Source of the DNA: Tubulanus polymorphus
Lineage: Eukaryota; Nemertea; Palaeonemertea; Tubulaniformes; Tubulanidae
Direction: 5' to 3'
DNA length: 64,000 bases
Assembly (NCBI RefSeq): GCF_964204645.1
Contig: NC_134028.1
Location: 9,217,001-9,281,000 of the forward strand
Below are positions 34,401 to 43,823 of this stretch, one piece after another. The first letter of the stretch is position 1; each line of letters starts with the position of its first letter. Under the pieces are notes generated by a model. That model made no database searches, was not told where the DNA came from, and worked only from the letters and a program-made list of their open reading frames with translations. Both the position numbers and the translations under genes were made by a program.

Positions 34401-35484
34401 TTATTCTTTTAATTTTACTAGATAAAATCCATTCATTAAAATTATCATCATATCCTTTATATTTCACCAAAGAATACTTTTTTCCTTTAAGAGTTTTTGT
34501 TTTCAATACGTTTTCTATTTTGTATTCTATTTCATCTGGATTTGGTACTAGTGATAATTCTTGTTCATAGAAATAACCTAATATTTCTTCATCTTTTAGA
34601 TCTTCTAATTTATAAACAAAAGGTTTAGTTAATATTATCTTTTTAATTTTAAATATTTCTCCTGTAAAATTAGGGGTATAACCTTTATAAAATGTTTTTC
34701 TATATTTAGATATTCTTACGTGTTGTCCTATTTCAAATTTAGGTTCTCCAAAATCATGTGTAACAAACGCACCATATAAATTATTCCAAACTATTTCCGA
34801 ATTATCTTCTTTTCTAGCTTGTTTAGGTTTCATATTTATAGAACTATGTTTAGAATTATCATAACCTTTCACTAAATCATCTAATACATCGATATATTTA
34901 TATGTTTCATTAGCAGTAAAATATTTCCACATTCTAGTTTTCAATGTTTTATTAAACCTTTCTATAATAGATGCTTTTTTATCTGAGTGTGTTGAAAAAT
35001 AATCTACATTGTTATCCGATAATAGTTTTTTAAAATGTTTGTTATAAAATTCCTTACCTTCATCAAATTGTATCTTATCTGGAATAGCTTCTTTAAATAT
35101 ATTCTTAAAAGCATTTGTTACTTCTATACCAGTTTTATTTTTGATTGGAATTGACCATGCGTATCTACTGAATATGTCTATAACATTTAATATCCAGAAA
35201 TATCCTTCATTGTATTCTTCTAAGTTCTTCATGTCAATTAAATCTGCTTGCCATTGTTGACGGATATATGAAACCATAACTTTTCTTGCTAAATAGTTTT
35301 TATCCATTTTCTCGTGGATTTGATATGTTGGTTGATTTTGTAACCATGATTTCAATTCACTATATTTTATATCACCATTTTCATTATCAGATTTCATTTT
35401 ATTCCATAATTCTGAAACGTTAAAATATGATACTTCACTCTCTGGGTTATAATATAACTCTCTTGAATATTGTTCTTTTTTCAT
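34393..35484 (-). CDS. INT: Retrovirus-type integrase with C-terminal chromodomain
   Basis: Intact 363-codon frame. The catalytic core has the D, D, E triad at D81 (WQADLIDM), D141 (IQFDEGKEF) and E175 (ASIIERFN), i.e. DD33E spacing. Downstream is an SH3-like region (~245-310: IGQHVRISKYRKTF...) and a chromodomain from about residue 318 (YKIENVLKTK...LVKYKGYDDNFNEWI) with the aromatic-cage tyrosine and tryptophan positions. I see no strong N-terminal HHCC finger. It inserts the element and leaves the 6-bp duplication. Being intact while its neighbours are broken is notable. Start context AAAATAGAATG. Confidence 0.94.
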   Translation of the reverse strand: MKKEQYSRELYYNPESEVSYFNVSELWNKMKSDNENGDIKYSELKSWLQNQPTYQIHEKMDKNYLARKVMVSYIRQQWQADLIDMKNLEEYNEGYFWILNVIDIFSRYAWSIPIKNKTGIEVTNAFKNIFKEAIPDKIQFDEGKEFYNKHFKKLLSDNNVDYFSTHSDKKASIIERFNKTLKTRMWKYFTANETYKYIDVLDDLVKGYDNSKHSSINMKPKQARKEDNSEIVWNNLYGAFVTHDFGEPKFEIGQHVRISKYRKTFYKGYTPNFTGEIFKIKKIILTKPFVYKLEDLKDEEILGYFYEQELSLVPNPDEIEYKIENVLKTKTLKGKKYSLVKYKGYDDNFNEWILSSKIKRINE

Positions 35485-35490
35485 TCTATT

Positions 35491-35889
35491 TTAATCCATT
35501 AATAATAATTTAGATTTAGTTTCAATGGCTTTATGATTTGACTTATTTTCTGGTATAATAGGTTTATTGTCTGTACACGGATAACTAAGTTTCCGATCAT
35601 CATTGGAATCATCTTTATCATCAGATTTGAATTTTGATTTATATATTACACCAGATAATATAATAACTGTTACTAATCCAATTGTAATATATAAGTAAAT
35701 ATTGCTTCCAGCATTAGAAGAATTAGATGGATTATTATTTGAATCAATATCAGATAAAGTCTGTGACTCATTTATATCAGTTAATTTCTTTTTCTTAGCT
35801 TTTTTTAATTCTGAAGATCTTTTACCTAATTCTCTTGCCCATTTAATTTGTTTCTCGGATCTAGCCTTTTTCTTAACTCCATCACTCAT
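35491..35889 (-). CDS. Basic single-pass membrane protein, 132 aa
   Basis: Intact frame directly upstream of the integrase (6-bp gap). The N-terminus is strongly basic (KKKARSEKQIKWARELGKRS), followed by a serine/asparagine linker, one transmembrane segment (YLYITIGLVTVIILSGVIY) and a charged tail with NKPIIPE. The arginine/lysine-rich head could bind DNA, as core proteins of related viruses do; that is inference. Its ATG overlaps the end of the next upstream gene by 8 bp. Confidence 0.75.
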   Translation of the reverse strand: MSDGVKKKARSEKQIKWARELGKRSSELKKAKKKKLTDINESQTLSDIDSNNNPSNSSNAGSNIYLYITIGLVTVIILSGVIYKSKFKSDDKDDSNDDRKLSYPCTDNKPIIPENKSNHKAIETKSKLLLMD

Positions 35890-36493
35890 TTATTTTAGTT
35901 AATTTTTGTTCTGATTCATTTTCTGTTTCGACGACGTTTGGTTGTAGTACATCTGTTTCGTTCTTACCTGATTTATATTCCATAGGATTGATATTCGAAA
36001 ATGTTATGACACCAGTAGAAATTAATGTCATAACCGATCCTAATTGAAATGAAGCATAACCAACCCATTTTTGTAATTCAGTCATAACTAAGTAGTCATT
36101 TTTCAAATCACTATATAATTTATTTTCATCATTAATTGGTATTAACTGGTTACATAATTTTGAATAACATTTGATAATACCATCACTTATAGAGTCGTTT
36201 ATTCTAGCTAATCTAGCTTCTTCATAAATCTTAAAATATTTTATTACTTTGTCTGGTTTCATAGCATCTAATTCTTGAAAAGTAATAATTCTATTTAAAA
36301 ACTCTTTAGATTTTCCACCAGCAATTAATAATTCAAGATGGTGTTTACAATATAAGTAGTATTCATAATCTATATTGTTATTAACTTGAATATTATTTTC
36401 AATTTTGGTTGGAATATCCTTATTATCACTAATGCCCAAATCATCTAATGTCTTTTCAATATCAATACTATTCTTACTCGATTTCTTTGACAT
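35882..36493 (-). CDS. Unrecognised Polinton protein, 203 aa
   Basis: Intact frame, first of the leftward integrase cluster, overlapping the following gene by 8 bp. Mostly helical and charged; contains YLYCKHHLELLIAGGKSKEF, FQELDAMKPDKVIKYF and a C-terminal hydrophobic segment (YASFQLGSVMTLISTGVITF). I believe similar proteins accompany integrases in other invertebrate Polintons but cannot name a function. Start context ATATAAATG. Confidence 0.72.
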   Translation of the reverse strand: MSKKSSKNSIDIEKTLDDLGISDNKDIPTKIENNIQVNNNIDYEYYLYCKHHLELLIAGGKSKEFLNRIITFQELDAMKPDKVIKYFKIYEEARLARINDSISDGIIKCYSKLCNQLIPINDENKLYSDLKNDYLVMTELQKWVGYASFQLGSVMTLISTGVITFSNINPMEYKSGKNETDVLQPNVVETENESEQKLTKINE

Positions 36494-36594
36494 TTATATT
36501 AGAGAAATTTAATAAGAAAAATATTATAAGTATTATAAAATGATACCAGTATCTCTTTAGATTAATACTAGCTTAGTAAAAGGTAAAGAATTTT

Positions 36595-36690
36595 AGTATT
36601 AGTTATTGTTTTTTAAGTAATTTTTATTTGTGATGTAAAGTATTCTTTTTGAAAAGAAAATATTAAAAAAACAATAACTAATACTAGCTA
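36595..36690. repeat. Inverted repeat (hairpin) in intergenic DNA
   Basis: AGTATTAGTTATTGTTTTTT near 36,595 is mirrored by AAAAAACAATAACTAATACT ending near 36,690, with a ~50-bp AT-rich centre. Similar large hairpins lie at the convergent junction and in the second element, so this may be a termination signal for the genes beginning at 37.0-38.7 kb. Confidence 0.7.
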
Positions 36691-36793
36691 GTTGAAGATA
36701 TGTAATTTTTAATATATTTTATTTGAATTCTATTTGATATCTCACTACTTTTGTTTATCTATTAGGAGCAGTAATTATAACTGTCCAGATAAG

Positions 36794-37009
36794 TCATTTC
36801 GGATCCTTGATATCAAATTCCTCAACGTATTGTTCATTATTTGGATCATTGTATCATTGATCAATAAATTTCTTTGCCTTTGTTAACTGTTCTAAATATA
36901 ACTGTAAATCAAGTTTATTAGATTTAATTATGTTTTCCTTCTTTTCTAAAGGTCTTAAATTTTTCCAATTCCAAACAAGTTTTTTATTGTATTCATCATT
37001 CCTTTCCAT
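36794..37009 (-). pseudogene. Small Polinton gene with an in-frame TGA
   Basis: ATG 37009 (context ATTTATAAATG) begins MERNDEYNKKLVWNWKNL; the frame stays open to 36,794 apart from TGA at 36,854-36,856. Lysine- and glutamate-rich, no recognised domain. The terminal segment (TAAGTCATTTCGGATCC, 36,790-36,808) is repeated near 37,106, indicating a partial duplication at this end. Confidence 0.5.
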
Positions 37010-37217
37010 TTATAAATCAAATTTTTATTAAAATTGATTAACATTTTAGAATCCTCGTCCATTTCTTCGACTAACGTCATCCTTTTTTATTCCTCGCTGC
37101 TTTTGATAAGTCATTTCGGATCCTCGATAATGAATCCTCAACTGAAAATCAATTCAACGAAACGACTGGTGGAATTACTATTTCATAAACACATATATTT
37201 ATTATGTAAATTTTAGC

Positions 37218-37564
37218 GATCGATAATAGAACAATGGAGAACAATAGAAAAGCGGTCCAATCGGACCGGTTATTGCGCAATACACAGTTATATTTTTATT
37301 CTGTAAACTACAACATTCAAACATAGAACTGTAACCAATCAATATTGAGCAGCTGTTTCCGTCAACAACGATCAATAATAGAACAATGGAGAACAATAGA
37401 AAAGCGGTCCAATCGTACCGGTTATTGCGCAATACTTAGTTAACAGTAAACAATCAATACAGAACAACCGCCGACATTAACAACGATCAATAATAGAACA
37501 ATGGAGAACAATAGAAAAGCGGTCCAATCGGACCGGTTATTGCGCAATACACAGTTAACAGTAA
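37218..37564. repeat. Three copies of a palindrome-rich repeat near the right end
   Basis: Copies start at about 37,218, 37,370 and 37,485. Each has GATCAATAATAGAACAATGG (first copy slightly different), then CGGTCCAATCGGACCG (hairpin; GTACCG variant in copy 2), then the perfect palindrome TATTGCGCAATA. Together with the spacer the unit is about 115-150 bp. No coding function is apparent; direct repeats bearing palindromes fit an origin or regulatory array. Confidence 0.93.
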
Positions 37565-37638
37565 TCAATACAATATTAAAACAGATACATACAATCGAGA
37601 TTACATTTTTTGATATCTAAGACCTTCAGTGTTATAAT

Positions 37639-38107
37639 TTATAATTTTGTCCAGAATTCTTTAATTACTGGATTGTTTCCAATCATTTCTTCAATTTCTG
37701 GTAAATATCCGATTACTTCACTAAATGCTAATCCTAATATTTTGAATTTTTCATATTTTATTAATCTACCTACTCTTCTCAGTTTTCTTTCAAAACCGGC
37801 ACTGATATCTCCACTCGTTTTCTTAGTTTTCGATTCTTTGAGTCCCAACAGCAATTTAAAGTCGCGTTGCTGGTAATTTTGGTAATTGTAGTTCGCGCGG
37901 TAATTGTTTATTATGTATTATATCACTCAGAATTTTCACCATTTCTTGATGATAGTCCAAAAGTTCTTGTAATTTTTGTGAAGTTTGTTCGTTAATTACG
38001 AGAGTTTCATCCTCCATTTCTATTGATTCCTGAGTTTCACTATCCAGCAGCAATCGTTCCTCACCCGTTGGTTGGCTTAGAATTTCTGGTTGATCTTTGT
38101 GTTCCAT
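37639..38107 (-). pseudogene. Unrecognised gene with less AT-rich codon use, frameshifted
   Basis: The frame from ATG 38107 (MEHKDQPEILSQPTGEE; context AAAATG) is acidic and ends at 37,856. The overlapping other frame continues from there to 37,639 with a basic helical segment (SAGFERKLRRVGRLIKYEKF). One frameshift near 37,858 would join them into about 155 codons. G+C at third positions is visibly higher than in the other genes of the element, hinting at a separate, later-acquired origin. No domain recognised. Confidence 0.55.
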
Positions 38108-38579
38108 TTTAATCTAAAAGACGTCGTGAAAATGAATTACTGTACTTAAATATGTTTAAAGGTTTCCCTACTTCATAATAACTACAAAAACGGTACTTAC
38201 ATTTAGATTTAGAACTGTAAACTGTGTTTTGAGAGAGAATATCCAATACGTACTATGTATGTGAAAGTTGATTTCTAACTGCCGACGTGGAGCACGTTCG
38301 ACCAAACTAATTATTTCTGCACGTTTGCCTGGATTGTAACAGATGTTCTTTATGATGAAGTTTATTAATTCTTTAGAATTGAAAACACGATATATTTGGC
38401 AACATATGTTTTAGTAGTAAACAAGAGCTATGTATTATATACATACAAAGCTCAAATAGAATTGCCAGCTTTCTAACCACTGATTAAAACCTCAGAATGC
38501 GGTTGATTCTGTGAAATACTATTCCATAATTCAACAAAGTTTTACAGCAATATTGAAAACCATCTTTGCTAATCTTACG

Positions 38580-38699
38580 CTAACTAAATTCTGTTAATGC
38601 TAATTTATCTAATTCACATTTAGAACAATTCTTGTAGTATATGTTTATGACGCCGGTGTTATTTGTAATATTGATAGTTTGTGGTTGTTCTGATTCCAT
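38580..38699 (-). CDS. Small CxxC protein, 39 aa, first gene inside the right TIR
   Basis: ATG 38699 sits about 22 bp inside the right inverted repeat in context ATAATAAATG, mirroring the position of the polymerase gene at the other end. The product MESEQPQTINITNNTGV... contains a CSKC pair that could hold a metal. It is short, so real coding status is uncertain; position and start context support it. Confidence 0.45.
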   Translation of the reverse strand: MESEQPQTINITNNTGVINIYYKNCSKCELDKLALTEFS

Positions 38700-38721
38700 T
38701 TATTATACATATTTTTTTACT

Positions 38722-39083
38722 AAATTGATTTTAGAAGTTCAATGATTTATATCATGTATTATTTCAATCACACTTTACTAACACTTTTAATGTTTAAAAA
38801 TCTAACTCATACAAATATAAATATTGAAATAATGTTTAAAATATATCTATATATCTATTCTATAAGAGCTCACACTTTTATATTGAATAATCTGTCAATT
38901 TAAATGTTATTCATGTATATGATTATTTTAAGAGTAATAGGGGTAATAGGCTTTCATAACAAAGGTTGAAGGGGCGAGTGAGTAAAAATAAAAAATAAAT
39001 TCGAGTGTGCGAGAATTTATTTTTTATTTTTTACTTTCTCCACCTCTCGACCTTTGGTATGAAAGCCTATTACCCCATTTACT
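38722..39083. repeat. Right terminal inverted repeat with tip hairpin
   Basis: Reverse complement of 21,360-21,715. The outer 151 bp (38,933-39,083) is an imperfect inverted repeat as on the left. The tip differs slightly from the left (ATTTACT versus ATTACT), so the two ends are no longer identical. Confidence 0.93.
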
Positions 39084-39089
39084 TATAAT
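39084..39089. repeat. Right target-site duplication of the Polinton (TATAAT)
   Basis: Exact copy of 21,354-21,359 directly after the terminal TTACT. Confidence 0.92.
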
Positions 39090-39177
39090 CTTAACCTGCG
39101 TAACTTATTGTTTGCCTATGCTTTCACAAACATTGAAAGTACGTATATTTGCCAACGGTTTTTTAATACAACTCGGT

Positions 39178-39799
39178 TAGGCCATACCAAAAGAAAACCC
39201 TGTTTCTCGGGCCCAACTGACACGATATTTCGTTGTTTCATATAATCATTTTTAGAATAGAATATAATTGCCTACCAACCCTTTTTCAAAATTTTGGGTG
39301 AAATAACTTTTTTCGAAAATATATAAGTGGCCGCCGACCGACTACCAAACTCATCATTTATTTCTTCTTTTTAATCAGATCTTCGAAGTCGGCACTTAGA
39401 TCAACATCATAGAAATATTAATATTCTAATACATCGAATTTAACAATTTGATTCTGGAACTGGTGCAGTCATGCTGAGACAACTCTGCTAATCGGGTATT
39501 TGATGGCGACCTTGGATTGTAGAATTCCAGGAATTTCGTGAAATATGTTCAAAATATAGATTTTTTTTTATAATGTACAAACAACTCAATTTCCAATTAT
39601 GATTGTGGTCTACTAGCTGTAAATCATATTCCTGACTAAAGATTTTGGTCCAGTAAAAGGTATTAACGGCGACCTTCCCCCATTTTCAAAAGTATACCCA
39701 ATTTTATTTTCTATTAAAAGAAAATAGTAATGCCTACCTATCTACCCACTTTGGTGATTGCCCTGCCCGAGAAACAGGATTCCATTTTGGTGTGGCCTA
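39178..39799. mobile_element. Probable ~620-bp foldback element
   Basis: TAGGCCATACCAAAA and CCCTGTTTCTCGGGC at the left are mirrored by GCCCGAGAAACAGGATTCC and GTGTGGCCTA at the right, giving ~40-bp imperfect inverted ends. The interior has no gene. It lies between the Polinton and the methyltransferase gene. Confidence 0.65.
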
Positions 39800-39918
39800 C
39801 CTGACAGTTTATGAAAATTAGCACAGACAATCGCGAGCGTTCCAAATCGATAAGTAAAAAATTCTATGACACTGTGTGGAACGGATTCTATACATTTTGT
39901 TGAGGTCCGCTATTGAAC

Positions 39919-40803
39919 ATGGACGATGCGGCGTATGCCTCCGCGTTGGACGCTTTCATGTTTTATCGTGGTGGACAAGCAGAGATGCAGAAACGTCTTT
40001 CGGACGCGTTACGGACTTGTTTCCACCAGGAAGGAAATGGACTGCGGGTTCTATCGATCGGGCCGGCGCGAGGTCATGCGTTGGAAGATGCAATATACAC
40101 AGTAGGTGAATATCTTAAGTTTGAGCGCGTGGACTGCGTGGAATGCAACAGTGCTATGATTGCTGAATTGAAAGAACGTATTGGTTTACTAGCTGCAAAC
40201 TATCGTTTTGATTTCACCGTTTATCATCGAAAATTCTCAGTCGAGGACGCGACCGCGGCTTCCTTCCTACCGAGTAACTTCTACGATTTAATCGTGTTCA
40301 ACCACGTGATGTATTATTTCGACGATCCTGGTCGTGTGATACACGAAGCCGTCTGTCGACTTACTCGAAATGGTGGCCACGCGTATGTATGTCTCAACGT
40401 CGTAAATACAGTCGGGAAGATGTGCGGCGAAATCGATCGTATTTTGCCAATGAGAGGAGAGAGGAAGGCGAAAGCCCCACGCCATCGTTGGAATCCGTTT
40501 GATATGCGAAAGATTCTGATCGATGCAAAAATGCGAATAGTTTTGGATTCTACCGATGAATATGGAATTGCATTACACAACGCTTTGAGACCAGCTCGAC
40601 CCTGTATCAGTGAACAGGATAGAGAAATGCGGAGACTCGCTGATTGCGTTTTATCATTTTACGCTCAAAGAGATGTCAGTGAATTAGCCGAGGAAGAACG
40701 CGCTCATATACAGAATGTCATCCGTCGACACACATATGAAACGTACGGGTTTTCTTTTGATAAACAAATAGTCGAAAGTTATTTGGTAGCTATTAGAGAA
40801 TGA
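39919..40803 (+). CDS. Histamine-N-methyltransferase-like SAM methyltransferase, single exon
   Basis: The 294-codon frame from ATG 39919 has a Rossmann-type class I methyltransferase fold. The SAM-binding loop is LRVLSIGPARG (around residue 44), the acidic loop DCVECNSAM follows, then FYDLIVFNHVMYYFDDP (motif IV region) and a later strand (NGGHAYVCLNVVN). The N-terminal phrase AFMFYRGGQAEMQ and overall length (about 290 aa) resemble histamine N-methyltransferase and relatives. In animals this family methylates small amines in the cytosol; the true substrate here is unknown. It lacks introns and lies 830 bp from the Polinton end. The SAM motif has PARG where G-rich loops usually have GxG. Confidence 0.82.
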   Translation: MDDAAYASALDAFMFYRGGQAEMQKRLSDALRTCFHQEGNGLRVLSIGPARGHALEDAIYTVGEYLKFERVDCVECNSAMIAELKERIGLLAANYRFDFTVYHRKFSVEDATAASFLPSNFYDLIVFNHVMYYFDDPGRVIHEAVCRLTRNGGHAYVCLNVVNTVGKMCGEIDRILPMRGERKAKAPRHRWNPFDMRKILIDAKMRIVLDSTDEYGIALHNALRPARPCISEQDREMRRLADCVLSFYAQRDVSELAEEERAHIQNVIRRHTYETYGFSFDKQIVESYLVAIRE

Positions 40804-42389
40804 AATTGAAAATAATTATGTAAACAAACGCGAATTAGAAGAAATATATATTAACTGAATTTCTTTTAATAGCTTTCCCTTAAAATTCTTATTAGTTACA
40901 TATTCTGATAAGTTTTGATTATATATTGATAGATTTTTCTCACAGAGATGTCATAAGTTTACATACTCAAAATAATTAACATACACTATTCTAAATATTC
41001 TTTAATTGTTTTTTGTCAGGACTCTCTGGTTTTATTCAATTTCCACATCAGATTTTTCTATTTCTTCTCTCCTTCACTTTGACCAGTAGAATAGCCGTTA
41101 CTACTCCAATGAAGAAACCAAACACAGTATCTAACACAGACTTGCGATCAGGAATTCAGTGACCACAAATCCAAAATTCTATAGACGAAATGTACCTGCA
41201 GATTTTCTCGTTTGATGGCGCTCAGGTGCGGATCCAGGGGTGATTGCTTTGGATGTTAGAGTACTCCCCCTAGATTCAAGCTTTTAGTGGGCGTTATTTT
41301 GCTTACTGTACGTCGACACGGTTAATTCTTTGAACATGATATCCTCACAAGTCGTTGGATCCGCTATAATATAAATCCAAAGGCTTATAAGTCTCACATC
41401 ACTCAAAATGTCTTAAAATTATGCAAAAAATACACAAGTTTTATCAGCAACCAGTCAGCTGTTTCTAGCGTTGTTGCTAGATTTGTGTTTTTGGTAAACG
41501 TAAGACATATAGACCAAATATTTGTTAGTCTCTTACGGGATATTTCAATGATATCCCGTATTACTTGTAGTTAAGAAATGATTCAAAAAAAACTTTTTAT
41601 TCTATTCTGTTTCCATTTCTTATTCTATTTCGTGTTATAAGTTATGAGATTTTATTAGATAAGTTTTATATACCATAGTTTGGTTAGATAGAAATAAACT
41701 ATTCTTTTCTCAGATACGTAGGAACGACTGTGTGTCGATGTTTAGTCAGTAAATTAACCCTTACTAAAAGCAGGAAGCGAAAGAATTTCATTGCAAATGA
41801 CCGAGAAATAATGGATTTAGGTTCTGACTGGCGCCACCAAACGAGAATAATTCAGAACTTAAATTTGTAGATATCCCGTTATAGTTGTAGAACCACATTA
41901 GAGAACCACTTTAGGGCGCTATCGGCGACGCTTTACAATGTCACTGACTCGAGATACAGGGGGCGCGAGCTATGCGAAGTAAACTATGTTATATCTTTTA
42001 TTATTCTATTCTGTGTACATTTCCCGTTTTGTAAATTAGGAATTTTTATCGAATAAATCTCATTATGTACCATAGTTTGGATAGAGAGAAAAGATAAACA
42101 TAGAAACGACTGCGACGACACTGAAGCTGTTGAAACTGCCACAATTTAAAGCAATAATCTCTCGTTATCTACGCTTACTAAAAAAGAAAAAAGTCAAGTG
42201 GCACCCATGTGAAAAGTTGTTCCAGGCCAAATTAAGCGCGGGCTCAATTTGGCTCGGGCCAAAAACGCTCATGTGTCATCGAAGTTACTATCAAAGCGTA
42301 TCAAAACCATCGAAATTATACGGAAAACAGACTAACACAGTGCGCAAAACCAACCTCTCTGCGGCTTGTACGCCTCAACTTACCTAAAC
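40804..42389. other. Intergenic, repeat fragments only
   Basis: Contains two similar ~60-bp phrases (TACCATAGTTTGG...AGA near 41,672 and 42,070), i.e. a degenerate tandem copy, and a lone GTGCGGATCCAGGGG end near 41,225. The 85-codon frame at 42,130-42,387 has no domain and I do not support it. Confidence 0.4.
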
Positions 42390-43640
42390 TAGGGGTCCAG
42401 GGACACCATGCCCACTTGGGAAGTGGTTTAAAATGCTCAACAATCTAGCAATTTTAATATTCAACGCCCCCTGGTGACTATATAAAAAAAACAATGACCT
42501 TGAAACCCACCACAATCATAGAACATGTCAGCGGCTACAATTTTGTAATCGATTGTGATAACAAAATATGCCTCGTTACCAATTCAATATGGAAATACTA
42601 AGTAACTTTACTATTCATCGCCCCCTGGTGACATCCAAAACCCAATGATCTTGAAACTCTCCACATTCATAGAACATGTCATGAACTACAACTTTGCAAT
42701 TGATCATGATAACAAAATATGCCTAGGTACCAATCTAATAAGGAAATACTAAGTTATTCTACTATTCAACGCCCCCTGGTGACCATATAGAATAACTAAT
42801 GTCCTTAAAACTCACCACAATCATAGACGATGTCATAAGCTACAACTTTCCATTGATTGTGGTAACAAAATATACATAGGTACAAATATAATATAGAAAT
42901 ACTAAGTTATTGTATCATTCAACGCCCCTGGTGGCCATATACAAAAACCAATGACCTTGAAACTCACACGTTATGGGCTACAACTTTCCTTATTGATTGT
43001 AGTAACACAATATGCTTAGGTATCAATATAATGTGGAAAAACTTTTTCCCACCTACCAATGAGTACTGATGACACCAAGATGACCGCCAATTGCGTCATA
43101 ATTGGCTGATCAAATATACCTGTCTCAGGTATAAAACATCCCTTTCCAATGAATACCCACCACAAATTGCAATGAGAAATGGCAAACTAGTAGGAAGCTA
43201 CAGGACCCAGAATTCCGGCCAAAATTGACATTTTTGGGCACTAAAAAGGTCATAGGACGACCATCTTGAGTCCGATCGACCCAATTTTTTCTTATGCTGA
43301 TGGGCCCTTTGGGGATTAAAATATATATTAAAGATCAAGGTAATTAATCAAAGCGTCTTCAAAATTTCCCTCAAAAACTTCAAAAATGTGTAAAAAGTGC
43401 TGATTTTGGCGAACAACAATGGCTGCCAGTCGGCCATCTTGATTCTGACAGGGCCAGTTTTTGGGCTGAAGATGTGTCTAGGGTAGATACATGTGTAACC
43501 CAAATATCAAGACATTACATTGAAGCGTCATCAAAACTTCCCAAAATAACTGGATTCCGTCTACGGACGGAAGAACGGACGGACGACGGACGAAAAGTGA
43601 ACGCAATAGCCCGCTGGGACTAAAGTCCCAAGTGGGCTAA
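42390..43640 (+). mobile_element. Helitron-like non-autonomous element with tandem core repeats
   Basis: The core has at least four ~150-bp units, each starting CAACGCCCCCTGGTGAC (42,468; 42,617; 42,769; 42,921). The 3' end has a GGACGGACGACGGACG stretch and then a hairpin (AGCCCGCTGGGACT pairing with AGTCCCAAGTGGGCT, 43,608-43,638) finishing in CTAA. A 3' hairpin followed by CTRR is the Helitron signature. Diverged units occur at 4.2 kb and 14.7 kb, and the same tail at 44,895 and 46,542. No RepHel coding is present. Confidence 0.65.
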
Positions 43641-43823
43641 AAAGCGACAAAAAACGTATTTGGTAATTAAGAAGAATTGATGTATATTTTATTCTCGTAA
43701 AGAAAGAAAGGTGTATACATGTACGTATATACTAGTGGCGATTGACAATAATAGTTTATACATAAGACTAAAATGTTGATGCGATGAAACATGTAAATAT
43801 ACGGCAGCAGAGTACATTTGATC

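Larger units (their letters stand above)
21360..39083. mobile_element. Complete Polinton/Maverick (adintovirus-like) element, 17,724 bp
   Basis: The element begins AGTAA and ends TTACT (the AG...CT termini typical of the class). It has terminal inverted repeats of about 360 bp and a perfect 6-bp target duplication. It encodes family-B DNA polymerase, retrovirus-type integrase with chromodomain, A32/FtsK-type packaging ATPase, double jelly-roll major capsid and a penton-like minor capsid protein, the hallmark set of Polintons and adintoviruses. Composition is far more AT-rich than the flanks. Genes in 21.7-33.5 kb run rightward and those in 33.8-38.7 kb leftward. Several genes are broken, so this copy looks endogenous and inactive, although many frameshifts lie in homopolymers and could be consensus errors. 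Confidence 0.96.
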
